A stretch of DNA of 64,000 bases from Linum tenue (GCA_946122785.1 CAMGYJ010000007.1:40201587-40265586); one strand, 5' to 3'. Positions 31,751 to 43,800 are shown, numbered from the stretch's first letter. Program-made: numbers and translations. The notes: generated from the letters alone by a model not told the origin.

Positions 31751-34349
31751 AATCTCTCGAGTGGGGACTTCGACTTTTATTTTTAGGGCGGGAAGCGCCT
31801 TCGTTTTCTACTCTGTGCTCAGCTTGCTTCAGCTTTTTCTTGTTTGCTCGCAATTTCAATTTGAGGGCTTTCGTTATCCGTTTGTAATTAGTGCTGGGTG
31901 AAGCATTCTTGCTATCTAACTTTTCGCGGGAAATCCGGGGGTTATCTCATATTTCTCGGATTTGGGTACTCAAGCTGAGGCCTCCGCGAAATCTGGGTAG
32001 CTGAGTGTTAATTTCAGTTACGAGCTGCAGCTTCATAGATTAGCTTCCTGGAGCTATTCAGATTCGATTGCAGCATTTTGAGCTGCCCTTTGGGTTGAGC
32101 TAATCAGAGTTGCAGCATTACGCAGCTTCTGTCCTATGAATTCTTCAAAAATATAAGTCTTTGTTGATTTAGTGGTGGCCATGTGTAACACTTGCTTACT
32201 TCTCCTCTGTCGGGTTCAAAGTTTTGAGCTTTCCTAGTAATTCAGAAGTTCCGACTCCTTATCTATTTCTGGTATAACGTGTTACCAAACGTTATAAAGT
32301 CAGTTTTTTTAATAGAAAGGATTGGGACTTCTGTAGTTTGTGATTGAATCCGATGAGGCAGCATATATAAAGCAACTTACTTGGATATTCTTCACCTTTG
32401 TGCAGGTTTTGTATGACAATTCACCCGACTCTAAACGGTCAGAGATGTAGCCTTTTGGTGTTTCCTTACTTCAGTTGCTGACTGCTCACAAAGCAGGATT
32501 GTTGTTTAATACTGTTGCTTGTGTACAGACAAAAGAGAGCTGCTGTGCATGACTTCTATGATGGTGGTGAGGTGAAGTCATCTTCTGCTCTCGATCGTGC
32601 AGAACAGTTTCGAGCAAATCTACCTGCTGATAACCCTAGCTTTGCTAAGACATTAGTCCGTTCCAATGTCACCGTTGGATTCTGGATGGTATGACTTATG
32701 AGGCCTTTAAGAATGCCGTCCTATTTTCAAGAGCTGTAAAGCCATGCATACTGACCTTGAATTTTCAACTGATTTCTATCTGATGCAGCATCTCCCTATG
32801 CGGTTTTGCAAATCTTACCTCCCGAAGTCCGATACAACTGTTCTTGTTGAGAATGAAATTGGAGCAGAATATGTAATCAATTACATTGCGGACAGGACAG
32901 CTTTGAGTGGTGGATGGAAGGCCTTCTGTGCTGCACACGAGCTGATCGAGGGCGATGTTCTCATCTTCCATTTGGTCAAACCCCTAAGGTTTAAGGTAGT
33001 GTTTTCTTCCATTGTTGAAAGGTGATTTCCTTGTATTTTGCACTCGTTTCATTTTTGTTTCTGGAAAATAAGGTCATTAGTAACATGAAAGGAGGAGATG
33101 TGTTTGTAGATATTTTGGTTAGTAGTTTACAACTGAACCTCTAGAGTCTAGACGCAACTCTAGTGTGTAGAACTTGAAGCAATGGATTTTGCAACTCTAA
33201 CTATTTAGGGAAATCATGGAAAATGGAAGCTTAGCATGAAAGATGATATCAAGGCATATGCTAGTATCGTCTTATCTATGGTGATCAGGGATTCATTTTT
33301 CTTTAGCTGTCGATGAATCTTCTATCCTATCTTAAAAGTCCCCTAACGAGACCTCAGCATCCCTCCCAATATCTATTTCATCGTAACAACATTTACCGAA
33401 ACACTATTCCTTTGCAGGTGTATGTAGTGAGAGGAAATGTTTCTTCTCCCAAGTCCGACGATGATCTTCATATCCAACACACAGAGGCCAGTGAAAAGCG
33501 AATTATTTCTGGTGCTTAACCTCTTCCGTCAAATCTTATTACCTGTCTAGTCCATAAACATTAGTCTCATAATATCTTCACTCTCTTTTCCTGACAGCAA
33601 GAGAACCAACTAAGCTGCCGGGAACCCGAGACAGTAATAAAAGTTCCCTGTCGAGGCAGGACAATAACGACAATAATGAACAAGAAAAGCGTCTTGTAGC
33701 AATCAATTCAACAACCAATGCCAATTTTCAAGATCACTCCGAAAACAGCTCCGGAAACATGGAAATCGTCACATGTTCTTCAGAGCCCACTGCGCCTGTT
33801 GACATAATCGACTTCTCTGGCGGCATAAAAGAGTTCAGTGTGGTGGTCAATGGCACTGAGATCGATTCGGAGCTCTCGGACCACCACCGGCAAAAATATT
33901 ACGAATTATGCTGCTCCCAGAGAACATTTCTGCATGGGAATCTCCTCGACAGTATCAACTGCAAGCTGGCTGCCGAGATCATAATAGGAACAGTAGACAT
34001 AGCTGAGTCCATCAGGGCGTCCACACTGTCGAGCTCTCGCAGGGAGTATGCTGTATGGGAGAAGAACCTGAAAGGGTTTCAGCTGCTGGGGATGAACGTC
34101 AGGTTCCTGTGCGAGAGGCTAGAGAAGCTGATGAAGCTCGCATTGGAGTCGGAAAAGGCTGTGGAGTCTGAGAGGCGGGAAGTGAAGCTGAGGCAGGAAC
34201 GAGTGAGCGAGGAGATGGAGAGCCTGGAAGTGAAGCTTAAGGAGTTGCGAGAAGCGAGGAAGAGGATCGATGAAGAGGTCGAGACTCTGAAAGTGACTGC
34301 AGAGAGGCATGAAGTTGTGTTCCAGGAAGTCGTGAATGCTCCATGGTGA
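31409..34349 (+). CDS. B3-domain DNA-binding protein (Os01g0234100-like), 7 exons, 474 aa
   Basis: Exons, all GT-AG and in phase: 31409-31495, 31585-31677, 32406-32437, 32529-32688, 32789-32995, 33418-33511, 33598-34349. The protein has a basic N-terminus (NRRKSRGSRMKPSQ), a B3 domain of ~110 residues split by the fourth intron (NPSFAKTLVRSNVTVGFWM / HLPMRFCKSYLPKSD ... TALSGGWKAFCAAHELIEGD, VLIFHLVKPLRFK), a linker, and a conserved C-terminal region (FSVVVNGTEIDSELSDHH, YYELCCSQRTFLHGNLL) ending in a Glu/Arg/Lys coiled coil. The architecture matches the plant B3 proteins typified by rice Os01g0234100: nuclear, presumed transcription factor, targets unknown. Start chosen as the first Met in a continuous frame. 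Intact as far as can be seen. Confidence 0.85.
31716..31747 (+). repeat. (TC)n microsatellite in intron 2 of the B3 gene
   Basis: About 16 uninterrupted TC units just downstream of exon 2. A likely length-polymorphic marker. Confidence 0.85.
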
Positions 34350-34970
34350 AAAGAGTTCTTTAATGTAATGCTGCCGTTTGAGGCAGTTGTGTACTGTAAT
34401 GTTTGTAATGTTTTATGCTGTAGGTGTAGGCTTTGTAGGCTTGTATTTCTATGTATGGTGTTGTATATCATTAATCTGATTAAAAGCTTGTAACTTTATG
34501 GATCGTTTGCCACCATGAATAGAGTCTAGCTGTATGAGCGGCAGGACAGCGACCTTGAGAGATTCAATTTGTATTCGTTGCAGACTTGCAGTAATGTTCA
34601 TGATCATGAGTGAAACACTGCGTTTTGGTCTATTTCATGAGCAGGACGGTTAGTTTTCTGAACCTGCCTCCTTTTTTTCTTTCTTTTTTTCTGTTGCTGC
34701 TTTGTTTTTTTCCTGCACAGTTGCATCTTCTTCTCCCATCACTCACACGTCGCTCAGTCCACTCGCCCACTTCTTCCATGACTGCCCACTTCATTTTACA
34801 AAAAAACGGTAAAAAGATCCTTCCTTTGATCACCCGGTATATAATGGCTAGAGAATGGCTCTCAGAGAGGGCTCTTTCCAAACGCTTACTGCAAGCTTTT
34901 TGTACGTGTACCCATATTTTCACTGATCAGATAGCTCAACACAAGTCCGCCAAAACAGCAGAGAGGGCCA
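34350..34970. other. Spacer between the two B3 genes
   Basis: 621 bp holding the 3' UTR of the first gene (GTAATG/TGTAATGTTT poly(A)-type signals near 34360-34420) and the upstream region of the second. Short frames here (for example 34610 onwards) have no domain. An extra 5' exon of the second gene could lie here unrecognised. Confidence 0.45.
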
Positions 34971-36419
34971 ATGCAGAGCCAACAGAGCATGAAACTGCAG
35001 GATGGATGCAGAAGAATTCCAACCAGGCCTCGAAGGTCAGTCAACCTTAAATCTCCTCAACTTCTTGTTATGCAAATTTCGATAAATGCTTGCTTGGGGA
35101 TTTTACAGCCACAGAAGGATGAGAAGAAAATCTTCAGTGAGGAGTTTGTACCATGGCAATACAGAGGTTATGAATCACATCATGCAAAAGGCCAAAGCAG
35201 TCGAATACAATCTTCCAAAGGACCATCCTACCTTCATCAAGCACCTGTATCCCTGCCAGGTCAAAACCCCTTTTAAGCTGGTAATGACCCAAAAATCTGA
35301 ATTCCAATTTCTACAACCACATTCATTTGTAAGTTAGCAATTAATTGATTCGTGTGGCCGTCCGGTGACAGAATCTCCCCAAGGAGTTTTGCGACAAGCA
35401 TATGCCAATCTCCGACCAGGCTTTTAGCTTGGAAGCCGAGAGCGGACAAGTCTACCGTGTCAGCTATGCAGTGCGCCTCCATCAACTCGGTGGAGGATGG
35501 AAAAAGTTCTCAGTTGATCAGAAATTGGTCCCTGGAGATGTTCTTGTTTTCCAACTTGCTTCTCCAGCCAGGTTCAAGGTAAAATTGCAATTTCCTTGAA
35601 CGATAAGGATTCATTATCATGGTGGTATATCAGGAAATCTTAATCGAAGCCAACAAACTCTGTCAACAGGTCTGCATTGTGAGGAAGAAGGACTCAAATC
35701 AAGCGATTGGTGTTGGTCGTGGCTTTGTGAAACCATACACTTTTAACCCCGTATCAGAAGTAATCGACCTTGAAGAAGAAGAAGAAGAAGAAAACAGTGA
35801 CACTAACAGGTTGATCATGGAGAAGTATCATGATGCTGAGATAAGAAATGGGGTTTGCTATGATTTCAAGCTAGTGAAAAGCATTGAAGATTTCAGCATT
35901 GTGGCAAACGGTCTAGTCATAGACGGGGAACTGCCCGGATGGGTTCGATCCAGGTACTACGAACTGTGCCGGAGTCAGAACTCGTTTCTGCATCGAGGTG
36001 TGATCAAGGACCTTACCTGTAAGCTGATTGCTGGTGCAATTGCCGAGACTGTCAACATTGCGGATGCCATCAGAGGGTTCAGGGGTGATGTAAGTGGAGA
36101 AGGAGATTTTGAGACTTGGAGGACCAAATTGGAAGCTTTCGAGAAACTGGGGATGAAAGTTGACTTCCTCCTCGTACGGCTGAGGAAACTGGAGGAAGTT
36201 TGGGATGAGGCAAATAGGTACATGGAACTGAGAACCCAGAGAGCTGCTGCAGAGGCTGAGGTGAGGAATTTGGAGGCACAACTTGGAGAAGCCAAAGGAA
36301 GAGTGGGGGAACTGAACACTGTGATTGGACTTGATGGATATCGAAGATGCTTTCAAAGATTTGGCAAATGGTCCATGGTGACGTCATCGGTGTCCGAGGA
36401 TGTGAAGGAAGAATGCTGA
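34971..36419 (+). CDS. Tandem B3-domain paralogue, 3' end altered by a copia insertion
   Basis: Exons 34971-35035, 35109-35280, 35372-35578, 35670-36419 (GT-AG, in phase; 397 codons). The B3 core exon is exactly 207 bp, as in the upstream gene. B3 residues: HPTFIKHLYPCQVKTPFKL / NLPKEFCDKHMP ... LHQLGGGWKKFSVDQKLVPG, DVLVFQLASPARFK. An acidic run (EEEEEEE) follows, then the conserved C-terminal region (FSIVANGLVIDGELP, YYELCRSQNSFLH) and a coiled coil. The intron after the B3 exon is kept, but the next intron of the first gene is absent. The copia LTR begins at 36401 inside the last codons, so the last five residues (VKEEC) and the stop are LTR-derived. Without it the frame would end three codons later (EMR-stop at 45068 on). 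Likely still near full length; 3' UTR and poly(A) site are replaced. The start Met is the least certain part. Confidence 0.8.
36396..36400. repeat. 5-bp TSD of the copia element, left copy
   Basis: GAGGA, within the B3 coding sequence; its partner is at 45063-45067. Confidence 0.85.
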
Positions 36420-36733
36420 CCAGAAGAAGAAGTTGCAGAAAGAAGAAGAAAGAGTCCTGATGGAGGAAGGATTGGCTGTTCAAGATGAAGACGTTTCCTG
36501 TATAAGAAACGTTTCCTTTCTTTGTTTAAGTTTAAGAGCAAAACTATGTCGTTTTACATTGCAATGGTTAGCCGTTGCTAAACAGTGTTTATTTCTTGTA
36601 ATGGCCTATAAGGCAGAGACATGTGGACTAGCGGACTAATTTGAAGTAGCTCACTGATATATAAACGAGAGATACAGCAGAGAAACCTTTGAGGGTTCTG
36701 CTATTCTCCAAATCCCTATCTAAAAATCTCATA
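36401..36733 (+). repeat. Copia 5' LTR
   Basis: Begins TGTGAAGGAAGAATGC and ends ATCTCATA. Contains GATATATAAACGAGA (TATATAA near 36657), a plausible TATA box about 75 bp before the LTR end. Supplies the stop codon of the B3 gene at its very start. Confidence 0.92.
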
Positions 36734-36745
36734 TGGTATCAGAGC
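36734..36745 (+). promoter_or_regulatory. Primer-binding site (initiator-Met tRNA)
   Basis: TGGTATCAGAGC directly abuts the 5' LTR. It is the standard plant tRNA-iMet-complementary PBS that primes minus-strand synthesis in copia elements. Confidence 0.95.
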
Positions 36746-36766
36746 GGTTTCGCTACTAGGGTAACG

Positions 36767-37492
36767 ATGAATACTCCGCCGCCGGGAAACCAAGGCCGTC
36801 CTCAGTCATCAGGAAGTGGGTCAGCTGGAATAACTGGATCTGGTATGCAAGGAGTCCAATTTGGAACTTACACAGACCAGCAAGGAAACCAGCAGCAATT
36901 TACATCTGGACCCAGATCTGAGGTAATCACATTCGGCAATCCCTACTATCTCAACCCTAATGAAGCTCTCAATCAGTCTATTGGTACAGAGGTGTTTGAT
37001 GGAACCAACTATACTATGTGGAGTCGATCTGTGGTAATGGGTCTTAAGATGAAGCATAAGCTTGGGTTCATAGATGGGAGTATCCCAATTCCTCTAGTGA
37101 CCGATTAGAGGTATTTGCTGTGGGATGCTTGTAACACAGCTGTCTTATCCTGGATTTTGAACTCCCTGCACAAAGATCTGAAGAGATCTGTGATGAATCA
37201 TATCAATGCTAAGGTCTTATGGGATGAGTTGAAGAGAAGATATGGTAAACCTAATGCTATTAGACTCATTAACCTGGAGGATGACATCCATAAGCAGAAG
37301 CAAGGAAACCTCACAATCAATCAGTATCACACTTTGATTAAGGGGTTGTGGGAAGAATATGTCCAATTCAGTCCAATAGTTCCTTGTAACTGTGCCCCAG
37401 GAAATCCCAATCCTTGTGATGCTGTGGTTGCTTATATAGAGAAACAAGAAACAGACTATTTGATAAGGTTCTTAAGGGGTCTTCATCCAGAC
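36767..37492 (+). pseudogene. Copia gag, N-terminal part (one stop, interrupted by hAT)
   Basis: Starts MNTPPPGNQGRPQSS with a Gly/Gln/Ser-rich leader, then the gag_3 and UBN2-type region (FDGTNYTMWSRSVVMGLKMK, then LSWILNSLHKDLKRSV and VLWDELKRRYG, and LIKGLWEEY). A TAG at 37106 after PLVTD interrupts the frame; the same frame continues at once with RYLLWDACN. The hAT element enters at 37493 after RGLHPD, and the frame resumes at 40823 with YEIIKSHL. Capsid-like function in the virus-like particle. Confidence 0.85.
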
Positions 37493-38279
37493 TAGAGCTG
37501 TCAAAATGTAACCCGACCCGAGTAACCCGACCCATAACCCGCCCGCAATCCGATTTGACTAAAAGTCAATGACCCGTAACCCGCCCAACCCGCAACCCGA
37601 TCGACCTGCAACCAGATCGACCCGCAACCCGACCAACCCGCAACCCGGTCGACCCGCAACCCGATTAACCTGCAACCCGATCAACCCGCAACCCGACTAA
37701 CCCGAACTCGTAACCCGACCAACCCGTAGCCCAACTATAATAGAGAGAATTCGATGAAGATAAACCAAAAGTTGACATTTGAAATTCTAATTCACTAAAG
37801 TCTGATCATTTGGAATTCAATTTTGTTGTGTGTTTCTTAGATGTAGTTTATCTATTTAATGTTGTATATATTCTTTTGTGGATGGGTAATAATGGAATGT
37901 TAATTATCAAACGATACCTCTTTCTAAACTTGGATGCTCATTGAATCATATAGGCTTTCATGTACTTTTTTCCCCCTTCAGTTAGTACTCAATATGATAG
38001 ATATTAGTAATTTCCCATTAAGAAAAAACTTCAGTTCTAAGTATTTGTGTAAGTAAACAATTTGTTAAATTAATTAACCATCACAACATTCAAGACTCCG
38101 GCTTTTAATGAAATCAAGCGTGCTTTCCTGCAACTTCATCATAACTCTTTGCTTTTACAGTCATCATTCCTGCATCAGTAGAGGGTGAACCAGTTTCACA
38201 AGTTCTATCATACTGTTGAGCATAATGCATCACAAGAGATCCAGAACCAATATGTATTAATTTGTTTTTGTAACTTAGA

Positions 38280-38865
38280 TCCTGGGGCGGAGGCGCGGGC
38301 AAAGATACTAGTATCAATTAAAACTAAACCCAATCACAAATCTGGTGTTCATTTGACAAAGAATAAGAAGAAAACAGACAGCCAGATTGGGAACCCAGAT
38401 CACCGACAACCCTGGTCTCCTTTAGCCCAAGCGGTGGCGCAGCCGATGGAGAAGAAGGTGAGGTCGGATAACGGAGGCCCCTTCTACCTCCTCATTCTTG
38501 GTCCGAGAAGGCGACGAGAAGGCTTCTTCGTGAAGATCTAGAGCGAAAACCCTAGCCTCTGTCGTCTCGATCTCTCCACCGCCACCATCTCATCCAACCT
38601 TCGAAGCCTCACTCTCTGCCCCCACCTTGCTGGAACCCTTGCTCTGTCGTCTCGATCTCTCCGCCATAGTCGTCTGGCCATTTCGCCAACGTTGCCGCAT
38701 CTCGCCAGAGCAAGCCGCTAGAGGCGGAGGTGTCATTTTTTTTAGAGGAATCAAAGGAGATGAAAGAAGGTTCTGTTTTCTTTGAGAATAGAGTGGCAGG
38801 TGAAGGAAGGGGTTGTTGTTTGCAGAGGAACGAAGGATAGGTAGGTGAAGGGCTCGTTTTCAATT
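38280..38865. other. CG-rich, exon-like segment inside the hAT element
   Basis: Composition changes sharply to GC-rich with CTCGATCTCTCCGCC-type repeats (GTCGTCTCGATCTCTCC occurs twice, about 38560 and 38650). Short frames occur on both strands without a recognisable domain. This looks like a captured 5' UTR/first-exon fragment of a host gene. Inference only. Confidence 0.35.
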
Positions 38866-38989
38866 TCCAACAAAGAGAAATAGTGGTTTGAAATTTGGGC
38901 GGTGGTGGGTTTGATTTATTTGCTGAAAATTTTCAACCATAAAAGGAGGGAAATTTTGGGCGGTGGTCAAAATTTGGGTGGGCATTTCT

Positions 38990-39432
38990 CAAGAAAAAAT
39001 TAGGCGGGCATTGAATATTGGGCGGGCAAATGATTTGTGTCGGTTCAATACGAAACCGACCCAAATCAACAATAATTGTGTCGGTTATAGTGAAAACCGA
39101 CTCAAATACGAAATAAATTGTGTCGGTTCTCTCTAACCGATGTAAAAGCATAAAAAATTGTGTCGGTTGCTTAACCGACACAAATCTCCGACGCTAAATA
39201 ATTTTTTAGTGTCGGTTCAATGAACCGACACAAAACCCCTGTTTTCATGCAGTGGTGACTGATTATTAGTCACGGGAAGTGAAGATTAAAAATAAGTAAA
39301 TTTAATTCCCGTGATTGTAACTATAAAATTAATTACGGGAAATTTTACCGTGCTTAGTAGCATACCTCTAAGTACAGGAAACACTATCGTGAATAAGATA
39401 TCGTGACTGAAAATCAGTTTTCCTGTAGTGTA
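38990..39432. mobile_element. CACTA-type terminal fragments inside the hAT element
   Basis: At least seven GTGTCGGTT / AACCGACAC motifs (39035-39235), several in palindromic pairs such as GTGTCGGTTCAATGAACCGACAC (39212 on; two adjoining halves), then TTTTCATGCAGTG at 39242-39254. A second end-like TTTTCCTGTAGTG lies at about 39418-39430. Repeated subterminal motifs next to a ...(G/C)TAGTG end are typical of CACTA/EnSpm ends. The opposite ends are not found, so these are fragments or nested partial copies. Confidence 0.5.
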
Positions 39433-40165
39433 ATAAGGTATATAGACTATAGAGTCGATGTATAGGGTATATGGTTAGTCTAATGGGTTAGAGTATAAGG
39501 TATTAATGGTTTAACAATTATTAGTCAAAATCATAACTAATAAGATCAACTTTTCTTATTAACACATGTTCATCAATCAGAATTCAGATCATTAGGGGTT
39601 TAGGGTATGGGTTATAGAGTCGACTTATAGGGTATATGGTTAGGGTATAAAGTCGTAATGATTTGACCACGATTAGTCAAAATCATAACTAATAAGATCA
39701 ACTTTTCTTATTAACATATGTTCATGAATCAAACTAGTAGGGGTTTAGGGTATAGGTTATAGAGTCGACTTGTAGGGTATATGGTTAGAGTATAAGGTAT
39801 TAATGGGTTGGCTACGATTAGTCAAAATCATAACTAATAAGATCAAGTTTTCTTATTAATATATGTTCATGAATCAAACCATTAGGGGTTTAGGGTATAG
39901 ATTATAAAGTCGACTTATAGGGTATAAGGTATTAATGGTGTAGCCATGATTAAACATATGTTCATCAATCAAACCATTAGGGGTTTAGGGTATATGATAT
40001 AGAGTCGACGTATAGGGTAATGGGTTAGGGTTAAGGTATTAAACTATTAATGATTTAGCCAAGATTAATCAAAATCATAAATATAAGGATCAAGTTATTT
40101 ATTAACACATGTTCATTAATAAAATCATTTGGGGTTCAGGGTATAGACTATTTAGAATTTAGATT
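39431..40165 (+). repeat. Tandem array, ~145-bp unit, five copies
   Basis: GGGGTTTAGGGTAT marks unit starts at 39595, 39740, 39885, 39980 and 40131, so spacing is 145, 145, 95 and 151; the fourth unit is shortened. Each unit has TAGAGTCGACTTATAGGG, AAATCATAACTAATAAGATCAA and ATATGTTCAT(C/G)AATCAAA. No coding potential. Confidence 0.8.
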
Positions 40166-40822
40166 ATATGTTATCGAGTAAAGTTACAATTGAACTCACA
40201 ACAAATTTTCTAAATTTTATAATTCAGTTTAATACAAAAATCATATAAACAATTAACTAGCTAAAACAACAATTTCTCTATACATTTATATGAACAATTT
40301 CACCTGTTTTTAAAAAATTAAAAACTATTTTTAAACTTTTCTCTCCAAATTTTGGGTCCCCCCAATACTACAGCCCAAAAATTTGATTCCCCCCACCCGC
40401 CGAGACCCGCCAATAATTCCCCCTGTAATGTTTCCCCAAAATTTTGTTTTCCCCCACCTTTGAGTCTTTGACTTTGAGTAGTGATTCCTGTTTTTTGACA
40501 AGTATTGTGTTAGCTTCATATAGTTACGATTTACGACTTACTAGTAATCACTAAAAAGTAACGCGATGTTCTGGTCCGTAAAACCCGCAACCCGAACCGC
40601 CCGACCCGCAACCCGATTGACCCGCACCCGATTGGCCCGCAACCCGATTGACCCGTAACCCGATTGACCCGCAACCCGATTGACCTGTAACCCGAATAAC
40701 CCGCAACCCGATGAACCCGAACCCGATGAACCCGCAACCAGATCAACCCGACCAACCCGCAACCCGAATGAACCCAACCCGAACCCGCCCGAACCCGCCC
40801 GATTGACACCTCTAATCCAGAC

Positions 40823-43800
40823 TATGAGATTATTAAGAGTCACCTATTGTCACAGAAACCTCTTCCATCTGTTTCAGAAGCAGTGGATGATCTTCTTTTG
40901 GATGAGCAGAAACTGAAAGCAGAATCTGTAACAAGTGGAAGAAAGAGTCAAACTGTGGCATTAGCAGTTGAAGCTGGACAAGAAGGGAAGCCAAAAGCAC
41001 AAGGCAAGAAACAATGTGTTTACTGTAAGAGGTATGGGCATAATGTGGATGAGTGCTGGAAGATCAAGAAGAAAAGAGAGATGGAAGATGGAGGAACACC
41101 CAGAAGTGGACAGGGTACTGTCACTGGTTTTGCTGGTTCTGTTTCACAAAACAACTCCAGTGACACGTCAACAGAGTCAAGTTTTGGTAGCTCTACTGAT
41201 ACTACTGGAAATAGCCCGGTAAGTTCTTCTAAGACTGTGATGGGTTTTACACCTGAGGAAATGAACAGGCTAAGGCACATGATGCAAGCTGGTGGTAATG
41301 CTGTCTCCTCACCACCACTTTCCCCCTCCATAGCACATAATGCTTATTCTGTCTCCCAATTCTTGCCTCCATATCCCAATTATGCAGGTAAATTCAGCCT
41401 TTCAACCTTTTCACCACAAATAACCCCTTCTGTAGATGCTCTATGGATAGTAGATACTGGTGCTTCAGACCATATCTCTTGCTCTTTAAACCTATTCATA
41501 GAACATAGAGAAGTACAAAATGTTTTTGTTCATCTGCCTAATACCTCTAAGGTTTCAGTCACTCACATTGGTACTGTTAGATTGCCTACAGGACTCCATC
41601 TCTACAATGTGCTTTTAGTACCTAGCTTTGCTTTTAACCTCATTTCAGTTAGTAGGCTTACTCATGACCAACCTCTAGTCTTACATTTTCATTCCAACTT
41701 GTGCCACATTCAGGACCCAGTAAGCTCTAGGATGATTGGTTTAGCAAGAGAACATAGAGGCCTTTACTACCTGTCCTTCACTTCTTCAGACCAAGTCCAG
41801 GAACCAGATTCACACTTCACAGCAGCCACTTCTTTCAATTTCAAACCACAAAACTTTGATGTCTGGCACTGGAGGCTAGGCCATGCTAGTAGTGATAGGA
41901 TTTCAATGTTACAGAAAACTGATTCCACTGTAACTCATTCTAAGATTTATCATTGTGATGTGTGTCACTATTCCAAACACAAACGTTTACCTTTTCCCAT
42001 TAGCACCCGTGTTGCAAAATGTGCCTTTGAACTATTACATGTTGACATTTGGGGCCCCTTATCTGTTATTTCCTATGATGGTTATGCCTATTTCCTGACT
42101 GTTGTGGATGATTACTCACGAGCAGTATGGGTTTTTCTTATGAAACATAAGCATGAGACAAGGGGACTTTTGCAAGGATTCTGTTCTTTGGTTAAGAATC
42201 AATTTAATGCTGATGTTAAGGTCATTCGTAGTGACCAAGGTAAAGAGTTTCACATGCATGAGTTCTTTCAGGAGAAGGGTATTGAACACCAAATGAGCTG
42301 TGTTGAAACCCCAGAACAGAATGCAAGAGTTGAACGTAAGCACCAGCACATTCTTAATGTTGCTAGGTCACTTAGGTTTCAATCAGGACTTCCATTTCTT
42401 TACTGGAGTGACTGCATTTTACATGCTGTATACCTGATTAATAGACTGCCTACACCCCTTTTACAAAATAGATCACCCTATGAGTTGCTTTACCATAAGC
42501 CTCCTTTTCTGGGTCATCTAAGGGTCTTTGGCAGTTTGTGCTATGCAAGCACATTGAGTCATCATCGCACCAAATTCTCCCCTCGTGCCAAACAATGTGT
42601 CTTCCTTGGCATCCCCACAGGGGTAAAAGGCTACAAGTTACTTGACTTGAAAGAGAAGAAAGTCTTTCTATCCAGGGATGTAGTCTTTTATGAGATGATT
42701 CTGCCTTTTAGGCATTCTACTGAATCTACTAATTCTCCTTCTCCTCTTTCCTCTTTTCCTGCTCCTCCTTCATTTTCCCATGCACCTCCCATCTCTGTCC
42801 CTTCTGCTCCTTCTCCTTGTTCTCCTGAGCCTCCTTCTGCAGAACCAGTCTCAGTTGAAAGGGGGGTTACAAGTCCAGAAGTAGCAGATACTGATGTAGA
42901 AACTGATCCTGAGATTCCTCCTGAAAGCTCTTCACCACTTGTTGTTAATCATGGTGAACAGGATTGTGAATTGCTGCCTCATGAAGACTTTGAACCATCA
43001 GTAAGACGATCCTTGAGAGTTCCAGTCCTTCCCACAAGACTAAATGACTATGAGATTGATCCTAACTTGAAGTTTGGTGCTTTTGGAGCTACTACCACTA
43101 GTTCACATCCTGTTATTTTGAAGGTTGATCATCTTAATGCAGCAGACAGAGTTTTTGCTCTTAATGTCTTGTCACATGTTGAACCTACATCATACCATGA
43201 AGCTATTAAGTCAGTGGAGTGGAATAGAGCAGTGCAAGATGAGCTAGGAGCATTGGATGCCAATCAGACTTGGGATATTGTGGAAGTACCAGAAGGTAAA
43301 CATGTTATTGGATGCAAGTGGGTATTCAAACTGAAACTGAAACCAGATGGATCAATTGAAAGGTATAAAGCCAGATTGGTGGCAAAGGGCTTTACACAAA
43401 TTTATGGAATTGATTTCTTGGACACTTTCTCTCCAGTAGCCAAGATAAATTCTGTAAAAGCCCTATTGGCAGTAGCAGCTGTTAAAAACTGGACATTGGA
43501 ACAACTAGATGTGTCTAATGCATTTCTGAATGGTGACTTGTGTGAGGAAGTCTATATGAAAGTGCCATTGGGAATAGATTTACCTGCTGGAAGTTCTAAA
43601 AGGATGGCATGTAGACTGAAGAAATCTCTGTATGGGTTAAAACAGGCCTCAAGACAGTGGTTTGCAAAATTGGATGCCTTTTTGCTCAAGAGTGGTTTTT
43701 CCCAATCTATGTCTGACTATTCTATGTTCACTAGGTCTGTACATGGAAGAACAATGGTGTTGCTAGTGTATGTTGATGATATTATCCTTGCAGGGGATGC

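Larger units (their letters stand above)
37493..40814. mobile_element. Non-autonomous hAT element (3.3 kb) nested in copia gag, TSD ATCCAGAC
   Basis: Ends TAGAGCTGTCAA and TTGACACCTCTA form a 12-bp TIR with one mismatch. The exact 8-bp repeat ATCCAGAC flanks it (37485-37492, 40815-40822), and removal restores the gag frame. Both subterminal regions (37505-37735, 40575-40800) are arrays of an ~11-13 bp ACCCGCAACCCGATC-like unit. No transposase is recognised inside. The interior holds CG-rich exon-like DNA (38.28-38.86 kb), CACTA-like ends with TGTCGGTT motifs (about 38.99-39.43 kb) and 145-bp tandem repeats (39.43-40.16 kb). Confidence 0.9.

Noticed and set aside
36401..36639. Small ORFs such as MQKEEERVLMEEG repeated at 36433 and 44762
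   Set aside because: Identical because they lie in the two LTRs of one copia element; not genes.
40531..40843. Reverse-strand Gly/Arg/Val repeat ORFs
   Set aside because: Pure translation of the ACCCG subterminal array of the hAT element.
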